Below are positions 56,512-64,000 of a stretch of 64,000 nucleotides of DNA, piece by piece. The DNA comes from Candidatus Binatus soli (GTDB taxonomy: Bacteria > Desulfobacterota > Binatia > Binatales > Binataceae), in assembly GCA_002479255.1 (NCBI GenBank), contig DLMJ01000049.1:109586-173585 (forward strand). The letters are read 5' to 3'. Position 1 is the stretch's first letter. Every line of letters begins with the position of its first letter. The translations under genes and the position numbers were made by a program. The notes beneath the pieces were generated by a model. That model did no database searches and had not been told where the DNA came from. It worked only from the letters and a program-made list of their open reading frames with translations.

Positions 56512-58992
56512 TTACGTTTCGTCTTCCGAGCGCTTTGCCATTGAGATTCCAAGCGACCCGGCTACCTCGACTGCGCAGACTTTGATGATCGCGGGAATAC
56601 GCCGCGCGCGATTGATCGCCAACAGCCCGACTACGATTGCGGCCCATAATACGCCGAGGATTCCCGCGCGAAGCGAGAATCCCGCGGCCAGCAAGACCAG
56701 CAGCGCGATCGCCGCGGCGATCAGCGCCCGGCGCGGCGCCGATCGAAGACGCCAGAGCAGCGCGATGCTCCCGTCGTTCCGGAGCAACGCGTTTATCGGC
56801 ACGCGAATCGTCGGCGCAACCACGATCTCGAGGTCGTAGGACTGGAAGCCGTCGGTCTCGGCCACTGCAACGCCGCGGCGAACCAGTGCTTCGCGGATGG
56901 CGGCAAGTATCGTCGCGGAATCGATTCGCGCAGCGCCGCCTGACATGACGAACTCGACCTGGCCGTTTAATTCAACCGGACCGTTGTAATCTCCGCCGGC
57001 GGTCGCGGGCTCAAATCGCCATCTGACGCGCTCGCGCGCAAGACTGCGAACGGCAGGGCCGAACAGATTGAGAATCCAGAGATAGATTCGCGCCGCCGGG
57101 CCGCAATGCGCGCGCGGCAAGGGCGCCGACGCTGCGCCCGCCGCCGCGGCCAGCATCGAGAGCGCGATTCCACCAGCGCCGAGCACGCCCGGCAACCGAT
57201 TGACCCCGCCAAGGATCAGAAGAATCAGCGACAACCCGACCCATTGAATGGTCAGCGGCAGGTCGGCGTACGAGTTGTCCGCCGAATAGACGGTCTGAAA
57301 GAGGCCGCGGCCGAAAGCGCCGTAATAGACGCGCGCGCCGCCGAGCATCGAGCCGATCCATGACGGCCCCGCGTAGATCCCGTCCTGGTCTGCGATCCGG
57401 AGCGGATATTTGCGCAGCAGCAAGCCTTCGCCGGCGCCGTAGCCGCGTTGCTGGCGGAGGTAGGCAGCGAGCGTCGCACGCCGCTCATGAATCACGACCG
57501 CTCCAGGCGCGTACGCGAGCGTTTCAGCCGACGCCGCAAGGCGCCAGGAAAGATCCACGTCGTCGCCGGCGGTGGCAAACATCGGATCGAAGCCGCCGAC
57601 CTTCAGCAGCGCGGCTTTGGTAATCGCCATGTTGCATCCGCACAGCTGCGCGAGGCGATCGTCGCCGGCACGCACCTCGCGCGGCAGTCCGGGCGCGGCA
57701 GCCATCGCGGCGGCGCGAGCAGATGCGGGAGCGGGGGCGAAATTCGGGCCGGCCGCCGCGGCCGCATCGCGGCGCTCGATCGTCTCGACCAGATGATACA
57801 GCCAGTCGCGATCGGCACGCGCGTCGGCATCGATGAACGCGACGACTTCGCCGGATGCGGCGCCGACGCCTGCGTTGCGCGCGGCGGCGAGGCCATTGTG
57901 CTCGATGCGAATCGCGCGGACCCCGGATCGGCCGGCGATTTCAGAAGTCGAATCGGTCGATCCGTCGTCGATGACGATTGTTTCGTAGTCTGGATAGTTG
58001 AGCTCGCGAATCGAGGAGAGACATTCACCAAGCGTCGATGCCGCATTGTAGGCGGCCACCACCACGGTCGCTTTGGGAGCGGCCTCAAGCGGGGGCGGCA
58101 GATTGCCGCCGAAGACTTTGGCGACCGCATCGAACGCGAGTTTGGGCGAGCGATCGCGGCGGGTCAGTCCAAATGCCCAGTCGGTAATCTCGGATCCGCC
58201 GGTGTGCCATTCGTCGGTGAACGCGAACACGATGAAGCCGGACAATCCGAGTTCGAATGCCGCGCGGCACTGCCATGAAAGGAGTTCGGCCTGATGTTGC
58301 TCGCCTTCGCGAACCGTATCCATGCCGGTTTCGCTGAGCACCAACGGCAGTTCCCCAGCTTGTCCCATCAGATGCGTCAAGTAGCGGCGGAAGTCTTCCT
58401 CGCGATGCAGATACACGTTAAACGAAATGAAATCGAGAAAACTCAGATCGAGATATTCGGCCGACGGATAGTTCGAATAGGTGAAAAGCGCGCCGGGATC
58501 GATCTGTTTTCCGAGGTCACGGAGTTCGGCGAGAAAGCGGCTGACGGCGCGCGGCCCGTGCCAGCGCACGATATCCGATCGAATCTCGTTGCCGACGCTG
58601 TAGGCTGCGATGGTTTCGCCGAATTCGCGCGTCTCGAGAACCGTCTTGCGGATCGCGTCGCGGATTTCGCGCATCATGTCGCGTGAATCCAAAAACGCCA
58701 TGTGAAACGGCCACGGGATGCCGAGCATCATGCGCAGTCCAGCCTTCTGCGCCTCCTCGACCATCCACGGCGGCGGTGGAACGTACAGACGAATCAGATT
58801 GGCGCCGAGCCTGTTCATCAGGGCGAAGTCGGCGGCGGTGCGTTCGGGCTCGGGATACCTTTCGCCGCGGGAATTCGGAGCAAACGGCCCGTACGAAACG
58901 CCGCGAAGGTAGAATTTTTGCGCGCCGTCGAGAAGGTATTTTCCGTGCGCTGCCAGCCGAGTCATGAACGATGAGCTAATCGCAAAGCGCAT
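56512..58992 (-). CDS. Glycoside hydrolase - GT2 glycosyltransferase fusion, membrane protein
   Basis: An 826-residue two-enzyme protein. Residues about 15-295 form a clan-A TIM-barrel glycosidase (YLRGVSYGPFAPNSRGERYP; acid/base Glu136 in SVGNEI; nucleophile Glu221 in LSETGMD). Residues about 305-540 are a GT2 glycosyltransferase: VVVAAYNAASTLGECL, DDGSTDST (342-348), FIDADARAD (DxD), GDDVDLSWR and RQQRGYGAGEG. Four hydrophobic helices follow (about 580-625 and 755-795). The glycosidase half resembles GH2/GH5-like proteins and could remodel the polymer made by the other half. The ATG at 58965 is an alternative start. Likely product: an envelope polysaccharide or glycolipid. Confidence 0.8.
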   Translation of the reverse strand: MRFAISSSFMTRLAAHGKYLLDGAQKFYLRGVSYGPFAPNSRGERYPEPERTAADFALMNRLGANLIRLYVPPPPWMVEEAQKAGLRMMLGIPWPFHMAFLDSRDMMREIRDAIRKTVLETREFGETIAAYSVGNEIRSDIVRWHGPRAVSRFLAELRDLGKQIDPGALFTYSNYPSAEYLDLSFLDFISFNVYLHREEDFRRYLTHLMGQAGELPLVLSETGMDTVREGEQHQAELLSWQCRAAFELGLSGFIVFAFTDEWHTGGSEITDWAFGLTRRDRSPKLAFDAVAKVFGGNLPPPLEAAPKATVVVAAYNAASTLGECLSSIRELNYPDYETIVIDDGSTDSTSEIAGRSGVRAIRIEHNGLAAARNAGVGAASGEVVAFIDADARADRDWLYHLVETIERRDAAAAAGPNFAPAPASARAAAMAAAPGLPREVRAGDDRLAQLCGCNMAITKAALLKVGGFDPMFATAGDDVDLSWRLAASAETLAYAPGAVVIHERRATLAAYLRQQRGYGAGEGLLLRKYPLRIADQDGIYAGPSWIGSMLGGARVYYGAFGRGLFQTVYSADNSYADLPLTIQWVGLSLILLILGGVNRLPGVLGAGGIALSMLAAAAGAASAPLPRAHCGPAARIYLWILNLFGPAVRSLARERVRWRFEPATAGGDYNGPVELNGQVEFVMSGGAARIDSATILAAIREALVRRGVAVAETDGFQSYDLEIVVAPTIRVPINALLRNDGSIALLWRLRSAPRRALIAAAIALLVLLAAGFSLRAGILGVLWAAIVVGLLAINRARRIPAIIKVCAVEVAGSLGISMAKRSEDET

Positions 58993-59066
58993 GGGCGCGC
59001 AACGCGCGGTGCGGCCGCACCCTTGACATCGCGCAAGTCACGCCCTGACAATCGATTCCTCAAGAC

Positions 59067-59951
59067 ATGGAAAAAATCGAACCCCGCAGCATCAACTCGA
59101 CATTCAGTGAACCGGCGTCGAGCTTCATGAACGTCAACGGCATCCGAATCCATACGCTGGACTGGGGCGGCGACGGTGCGCCAATCGTGATCCTGCACGC
59201 GACCGGATTTCTCGCCCGCATCTACCGGCCGCTCGCAGAGCAGCTGCGCGCGATCGGCCACGTGTACGGCTACGACCAGCGCGGCCACGGCGACAGTTCG
59301 GCGCCACCCGACGGCGACTATAGCTGGGACTCGACGATGCGGGACCTCGAAGGGTTTATAACTGCCATGGGATGGTCTGGCGTCCGGGCGGTCGGCCATT
59401 CCGCCGGCGCGACGGCGATCGGCGGGCTTGCTTGCGAGCGCCCGGACCTGATCTCACGCGCGATCCTGGTCGAGCCGGTAATCTTCGAGTCGCCGACCGC
59501 GCCGGAACTCGGATGGCGCAATCCGTTCATCGAGCGGACGCTGAAGCGCAGGCGCATTTTCGACAGCGTCGAGGCGATGTACTCGAGCTTCCACGACAAG
59601 CCGCCATATAGCACCTGGCAGAAGGATATTCTGCACGACTATTGCCAGTTCGGTACGCGCCCGACCAGCGATGGCAGGCGCGAACTCAAATGCGCGCCCG
59701 AGGTCGAGGCAAAATTCTACGAGACGTCGCGCGATTTCGACGGGCTCGGGCGAATTCTCCGCTGCACGGCGCCGCTATTGATAATGTTCGGCGCGCGCGG
59801 CGATTCGCTCGGCGTGGCGCTATCCGGAAAAGTCGCGAGGCAGCTCAAGAACGGACGCGTGATCGATGTGGCCGGCGCGGGTCATTTTATGCCGATGGAA
59901 ATGCCCGGTTACGTCGCGGATCAAGCGAGCGAATTCCTGACGTCTGAGTAA
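59067..59951 (+). CDS. Alpha/beta hydrolase
   Basis: A 294-residue alpha/beta-fold hydrolase. The nucleophile elbow GHSAGATAI has Ser in GxSxG, oxyanion HATGFLARIY, and the acid/His positions are suggested by MFGARGDSLG and GAGHFMPME. GYDQRGHGDSSAPP is the standard motif before helix C. Esterase, lactonase or haloalkane-like functions cannot be separated. Divergent from the GH-GT gene, spaced 74 bases. Confidence 0.85.
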   Translation: MEKIEPRSINSTFSEPASSFMNVNGIRIHTLDWGGDGAPIVILHATGFLARIYRPLAEQLRAIGHVYGYDQRGHGDSSAPPDGDYSWDSTMRDLEGFITAMGWSGVRAVGHSAGATAIGGLACERPDLISRAILVEPVIFESPTAPELGWRNPFIERTLKRRRIFDSVEAMYSSFHDKPPYSTWQKDILHDYCQFGTRPTSDGRRELKCAPEVEAKFYETSRDFDGLGRILRCTAPLLIMFGARGDSLGVALSGKVARQLKNGRVIDVAGAGHFMPMEMPGYVADQASEFLTSE

Positions 59952-59996
59952 TAGTGGCCCATTAACGTTACGCGCAAGCGACTCCTCAACACCTGG

Positions 59997-60557
59997 CTAC
60001 GAATCACCGTCAAGTCTTGAGTACTTGGATTTTTTGTTGGCAAACCTGACGAACGCGATCGTGTCGTACAGCCCATGACACAATATGACAGCCCACAGGT
60101 TGTGCCCGCTTACGACAAATAGCAGGCCAAATAGAACTGAGAGCTGAGTTACGATGATCACGGCTCGCAGACCTTGGTATAAGTGAATGAGACCCGCTCC
60201 CGCCGCGGCGGCACATACCGCGATACCAGTCGCCATCGGCGCGACGAGCCATGCCGACAGTAGTGCTTCAATCGATTGAAGGATGATTCCCCGGAAGATA
60301 AGTTCCTCCAAAAATCCCCCGAGGGCCCAAGCCACTACGATCCCAATCAAGAGTTTGCTCCTGGATTGCTGCAGCGCGCGAAACGCGTCCAGGATTGGCG
60401 GCTTATCAACCCATCGTGTCGCCAGCCTGTCCGCTAATGGGCTATAGGCCAACATTATCGCCAGCCATGCTACGGCAAATCCAATTGTCGAGAGCCATGA
60501 TACGGAGCTACTGAGTCCGAGCTCTTGCATCGAAATGATCGGAGCGCTATTCGCCAT
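59997..60557 (-). CDS. CPBP family intramembrane protease
   Basis: A 186-residue, about five-helix protein of the Rce1/CPBP (Abi) family. The metal-binding or catalytic residues are E84-E85-x3-R89 in GGFLEELIFRG, His125 in GLIHLYQGLRA and His161 in CHGLYDTIAF. Family members cut prenylated or regulatory peptides, or protect against bacteriocins. A 24-base palindrome lies just upstream (60602-60625), so the gene may be repressed. Confidence 0.85.
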   Translation of the reverse strand: MANSAPIISMQELGLSSSVSWLSTIGFAVAWLAIMLAYSPLADRLATRWVDKPPILDAFRALQQSRSKLLIGIVVAWALGGFLEELIFRGIILQSIEALLSAWLVAPMATGIAVCAAAAGAGLIHLYQGLRAVIIVTQLSVLFGLLFVVSGHNLWAVILCHGLYDTIAFVRFANKKSKYSRLDGDS

Positions 60558-60601
60558 TGGTTCGTATACGCTTGTCGCGCTTGTTGGTGATGATATTTAC
60601 C

Positions 60602-60625
60602 ATAGTACAATTTCGAATGTACTAT
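60602..60625. promoter_or_regulatory. Inverted repeat ATAGTACA-N8-TGTACTAT, operator candidate
   Basis: Two perfect 8-base arms with an 8-base spacer, in the AT-rich gap upstream of the CPBP protease and downstream of trmN6. The arm and spacing suit a dimeric repressor. Confidence 0.45.
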
Positions 60626-60632
60626 TGCTCAG

Positions 60633-61376
60633 TCAGGGCGAACTGAGTATTGCGCGCGCTTCGCTGGTGTATATCCCCGGGCGTTCGTAGAGAATCAACG
60701 GCGGCTCGATAGTTACTTCGATTCCGCCGCCGGCGCGGGCTTCGATCAACATCACCGATGCCGGCATCGCAATCCGCGGATGAACGAAACGGATGCGCTT
60801 GGGCTCGAGCTGCTTCGAGCGCATCGCGGAAATCAGCTCGGCGCTTCTGCGTGCGGTGAAGACGAACGCAACCCGCCCTCCGCTGCGCGCGTAGCGGCGC
60901 GCGGCCGCGACGAAATCCATGAGCACCGCGTTGCTTTCGCCGCGTGCCAGGCGGCGGCCGCGGTCGGGATTCTCGCGGCCGGCGGCCGCCGCGCGATAGG
61001 GAGGATTCGCGACGACCAGGTCGAAACTTGCCGGCTCGACGCCCGCGATTTTTCTCTGCCGAAGATCGGCGCAAACCGCATTCACCGACTCGATGCCGTT
61101 GATCGCGGCGCTACGAGCGATCATGGCCGCCAGCGGCGGCTGGATCTCGATCGCAACGACTTCGCGCGGTCGATAAAGGGCGGCCATCACGATCGCGACG
61201 ACGCCGCAGCCCGCGCCCAACTCCAGCACTCGCTCGCGCATACTCGCGCGCGCGAAGCGGCCGAGCAAAATCGCCTCGACCGAGAAGCGGTAACCATGCC
61301 TGGGCTGGATCAGCATGATACGCCCGTCCAGGATCGTGTCGCGAGTTTCGTTTTCGTTGCTTGAATTCGCCGTCAT
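60633..61376 (-). CDS. trmN6: tRNA1(Val) (adenine-37-N6)-methyltransferase-like protein
   Basis: A 247-residue methyltransferase. The GYRFSVEAILLGRFA N-terminal motif is the YfiC/TrmN6 signature, VLELGAGCGVVAIVMAAL binds SAM, and FDLVVANPPYRAAA is the N-methylation NPPY site. C-terminal part ends in a family-like PPLILYERPGIYTSEARAIL. It methylates A37 of tRNA-Val in model organisms. Convergent with nothing; next gene is on the other strand. Confidence 0.9.
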   Translation of the reverse strand: MTANSSNENETRDTILDGRIMLIQPRHGYRFSVEAILLGRFARASMRERVLELGAGCGVVAIVMAALYRPREVVAIEIQPPLAAMIARSAAINGIESVNAVCADLRQRKIAGVEPASFDLVVANPPYRAAAAGRENPDRGRRLARGESNAVLMDFVAAARRYARSGGRVAFVFTARRSAELISAMRSKQLEPKRIRFVHPRIAMPASVMLIEARAGGGIEVTIEPPLILYERPGIYTSEARAILSSP

Positions 61377-61705
61377 GAATGCCGCCGAAAAAGCAGAGCT
61401 TTACGCCCGCATCTTTCGAATAGTTGATGTGTTTCCCGGCAAGGGGGAGATCCCACGGGCCTCAGAGCGCTGAATGAGTATGAAAATTGCCGAACGCAAC
61501 GGCGATAGCAAGATGGCCGGGCGATTCGCGCAAGAGATTGCGACCTCTCGTAGACCGCCAAACCGGCTCCTCCCGGCGCCGCTGGAACCCGGTTGACCAA
61601 AACCGGCTAAAACCTTGCAGAGCGAGGCCATTGGGTCTATACGCCGAGTTGGAATCGGAGCGTCAAAACGGAAATCCCCGTTTAACGGTCTGGCGGGAGG
61701 TTCGG

Positions 61706-63013
61706 ATGGGGCATTTGGGCCATCTTAAGGATGAGTACCGCGCGTTCGTGCGCCGCTTGGAGGCTACCCAGATCGCGCTCCCGGAGCCGCGCGACCCGCG
61801 CGCCTGGAATGGCTGGAAGGAAATCCTCGAGATCCTGTACAGCCCCGAGGAAGCCGACCTCGCCTCGCGGATGCCGGTCATGCCCACCGGGCTTGACGGG
61901 ATCGCCAATCGTCTCAACCTCGCCCCCCAGGCGCTCAAGCCCCGCCTGGATGCGCTCTGTGACCGCGGCCTGGTGCTCGACCTCGTCCATCCCGAGACCG
62001 GGGAGACCAAGTACGTGCTGGCGCCGCCAGTGGTCGGGTTCTTCGAGTTCTCGATGATGCGCACGGAGGACTCGATCCCGAAAAAGCGCATGGCCGAGGC
62101 GCTCGACGCCTACGTCCACGGCGATGACACGTTCATGCGCGAGGTCTTTGGCGAAGAGACCGTGATCGGGCGCGCGCTGGTCCACGAGTCGGGGCTCGCT
62201 GACGACGTCCCCGAGGTGCTGGACTATGAGCGCGCGACCGCGATCGTTGGCGACGCACAATCCCGCTCCGTTTCGCTCTGCTACTGCCGCCACAAGGCCG
62301 GGCACCTCGGCACCGCCTGCGACGCGCCGCAGGAGATATGCATGTCGCTCAACGGCGGCGCGGACTTCGTCATCCGTCGCAAGTTCGGCCGCGCCATCGA
62401 GCGCTCGGAGGCGCTCGAGCTCCTCGCCGCCGGGCGCGAGCGTGGCCTGGTCCATATCGCCGACAACGTTCAACAGCAGCCGACCTACATCTGCAGCTGC
62501 TGCGCATGCTGCTGCACCCAGCTTCAGTCGATCAACCGGTATGATCTGCAGGGGGTAAACCCCAGCGGTTTCAAGCCGCACTCCGATCCCCACAAGTGCG
62601 CCGGATGCGCGCGATGCGCGCGGGCGTGCCCGGTCGGTGCGATCACGATGCGTCCCGAGCGCAGCCAGGCGCGGCGCACCAACGAGCTGCATCCGCTCGT
62701 CGACGAAGATCGCTGTATCGGATGCGGCCTGTGCGCCGACGCGTGCCGCAAGCGTGCGATGCGCATGCAGCGCGGTCCCGAGCGCCCCTACGTCCCGAAG
62801 GACACGCTCGAGCGCACGCTGCGCATGGTGATCGAGCGCGGCCGGCTCGCGCAGCTTATCTTCGATGAGGGGGCCGGGCGCGGCGCGGGTTTCCTCAACG
62901 CGGTCTTCCGCACGCTCCTCGCGCTGCCGCCGGCGCAGCGAATACTCGCCCGAGAGCAGGTCCGCTCGCGTTTCATTCGCGCGGCGCTGGCCCGCAGCGG
63001 AGACCTGTCATAA
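61706..63013 (+). CDS. Winged-helix and cysteine-rich 4Fe-4S protein
   Basis: A 435-residue protein. Residues about 38-105 resemble a winged helix (GIANRLNLAPQALKPRLDAL). A middle segment has Cys192, Cys194, Cys205 and Cys212, then an extraordinary CSCCACCC cluster (263-270). Two ferredoxin clusters follow: C298, C301, C304, C308 (CAGCARCARACPVG) and C337, C340, C343, C347 (CIGCGLCADACRK). The last 70 residues are helical and basic. GGGAGG 5 bases before the ATG at 61706 fixes the start, although the frame opens at 61487. Fits a redox-sensing or electron-transfer regulator; related to iron-sulfur proteins in reductive metabolism. Confidence 0.75.
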   Translation: MGHLGHLKDEYRAFVRRLEATQIALPEPRDPRAWNGWKEILEILYSPEEADLASRMPVMPTGLDGIANRLNLAPQALKPRLDALCDRGLVLDLVHPETGETKYVLAPPVVGFFEFSMMRTEDSIPKKRMAEALDAYVHGDDTFMREVFGEETVIGRALVHESGLADDVPEVLDYERATAIVGDAQSRSVSLCYCRHKAGHLGTACDAPQEICMSLNGGADFVIRRKFGRAIERSEALELLAAGRERGLVHIADNVQQQPTYICSCCACCCTQLQSINRYDLQGVNPSGFKPHSDPHKCAGCARCARACPVGAITMRPERSQARRTNELHPLVDEDRCIGCGLCADACRKRAMRMQRGPERPYVPKDTLERTLRMVIERGRLAQLIFDEGAGRGAGFLNAVFRTLLALPPAQRILAREQVRSRFIRAALARSGDLS

Positions 63014-63128
63014 CCGAAAATCAGATCCTAACGCATTGATGATGCAGCCCGTCGGGCAGCGGAGCGGGCATGGTGCACAATTCTCCGTTTCGTGGGCGCG
63101 CCCGCCATCGATCAATCTATTCGCCTTC

Positions 63129-63962
63129 TTACGGATCGTACACTTCCGCGGTGTCTAGAATGGTGACGGAGCTGGTGGATTTGCCATAACCACCGCCGGT
63201 AATGAGGACCAGATCGTTGGGGAGCAGGGCCGCCCTGTGGAAAGCGCGAGCAGTCGTCATCGTGGCGTTGAGGGCTGTGAAGGTATTGGCCACAGGGTCG
63301 TACACTTCCGCCGTCTTGAGAACGGTGAAGGTGCTGGTGCCCCAAATAAGCCCACCGGTCAAGAGGACCTGGTTGTCGGGGAGCAGGGTCGCGGTGTGAC
63401 CAGCACGAGCAGTCGTCATCGTGGCGGTCAGGGCCGTGAAGGTATTGTGCACGGGGTCGTACACTTCCGCAGAGTTAAAAGTGGTGTGGTTACTAGAACC
63501 TCCGGTCAAGAGGACCTGGCCGTCCGGGAGCAGGGTCGCAGTGTGACCACTACGAGCTGTCGTCATCGTGGTGGCGAGGGCGGTGAAGGTCTGGTCCGTG
63601 GGGTCGTACACTTCCGCGGTGTTGAGAGAGCCGTCGTTAGAAAACCCGCCGGTTAAGAGAACCTGGCCGTTGGGAAGCAGAGTGGCAGTGCGACCACCAC
63701 GAGGCGTGGTCAACGTGGCGGTGAGGGCCGTGAATTTATTCGCTGTGGGGTCGTACACTTCCGCGGTGTCGAGACCGTCGCCGTTTTCATCAGGCGACCC
63801 GCCGGTAATGAGGACGAGGCCGTTGGGGAGCAGGGTCGCCGCGTGTTGATTACGAGCAGTCGTCATCTTGGCGGTGAGGGCGGTGAAGGTATCGGCCACG
63901 GGGTCGTACACTTCCGCGGTGTTCAGCGCGGGGGAAGAGAATTTTTTGAGCCCTCCAGTCAA
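63129..63962 (-). CDS. Kelch/galactose-oxidase-like repeat protein, 5' end uncertain
   Basis: A chain of about five and a half 50-residue repeats of the pattern TAEVYDPVANTFTALNATMT-TAR..HTATLLPDGQVLLTGG, each a beta-propeller blade. The frame ends right after AEVYDP, that is, in the middle of a repeat. At the other end the frame is open only to a TGA at 63990-63992; the best start is a TTG at 63962, itself inside a repeat (PDGKVLLTGG). So the gene is probably disrupted by a frameshift at the right edge, or truncated. Kelch proteins of this type are exported, but no signal peptide is in the window. Confidence 0.6.
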   Translation of the reverse strand: MTGGLKKFSSPALNTAEVYDPVADTFTALTAKMTTARNQHAATLLPNGLVLITGGSPDENGDGLDTAEVYDPTANKFTALTATLTTPRGGRTATLLPNGQVLLTGGFSNDGSLNTAEVYDPTDQTFTALATTMTTARSGHTATLLPDGQVLLTGGSSNHTTFNSAEVYDPVHNTFTALTATMTTARAGHTATLLPDNQVLLTGGLIWGTSTFTVLKTAEVYDPVANTFTALNATMTTARAFHRAALLPNDLVLITGGGYGKSTSSVTILDTAEVYDP

Positions 63963-64000
63963 GAGGACCTTGCCGTCGGGTGTACGTCGTCAGAACCTTT

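Overview
The window reads as a chromosomal segment of a GC-rich, Gram-negative bacterium. Diderm markers are several lipobox proteins, an apolipoprotein N-acyltransferase (lnt), an MsbA-type exporter and an RND-less YbhGFSR-type tripartite pump. A CarD-type regulator next to ispD, PhoH/YbeY/Lnt/RF2 in a row and a Nuo-type complex I fit a deltaproteobacterium-like lineage (Desulfobacterota, Myxococcota or Binatota). That placement is an inference from gene content; no rRNA is present to settle it.

Layout. 1-6.2 kb: small redox and house genes (thioredoxin-fold protein, methyltransferase, BolA-Grx4 pair, permease, a collagen-like lipoprotein, RidA) separated by short palindromic repeats and one strongly structured intergenic stretch. 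6.3-13.7 kb: a compact minus-strand complex I block in the order E-H-J-K-L-M-N, without A, B, C, D, F, G or I. 14-18 kb: rsmD, coaD, an aspartate-type aminotransferase, a NUDIX hydrolase and an alcohol dehydrogenase. 18.2-23.8 kb: two alanine-zipper lipoproteins flanking an orphan groEL, then an unusual ferredoxin-membrane-Hsp20-like fusion. 23.8-29.5 kb: rimI, carD, ispD, larE, cysK, a methyltransferase and phnX.

29.5-33.4 kb is a visibly AT-richer accessory island inserted at the phnX stop codon and marked by three copies of a direct repeat. It carries three tandem paralogues of an unrecognised small secreted or anchored protein, a HARE-HTH-like protein, a tRNA-Leu, a structured repeat/terminator element, an NYN-domain RNase-like protein and a small GIY-YIG-like protein. 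No integrase or transposase is intact.

33.4-40 kb: a type I phosphodiesterase divergent from a five-gene drug or solute efflux operon (membrane-fusion protein, two ATPases, two ABC-2 permeases), with a palindrome between them. 40-49 kb: a DUF445 protein, alaS, phoH, ybeY, an AbiGi/DUF2971-like protein, lnt and prfB. prfB carries the classical +1 programmed frameshift. 49-63 kb: penicillin-acylase family hydrolase, GST, panE, a CobS-like protein with an altered active site, coaE, an ABC exporter with a two-domain glycosidase-glycosyltransferase, alpha/beta hydrolase, CPBP protease, trmN6 and a very cysteine-rich ferredoxin-like protein. The right edge holds a kelch-type repeat protein.

The most interesting points are the island with its direct repeats and nuclease-like genes, the ferredoxin-Hsp20-like fusion, the structured intergenic RNAs, the GH-GT2 fusion paired with an exporter, and the 8-bp GTGAA-type repeat family scattered between genes.
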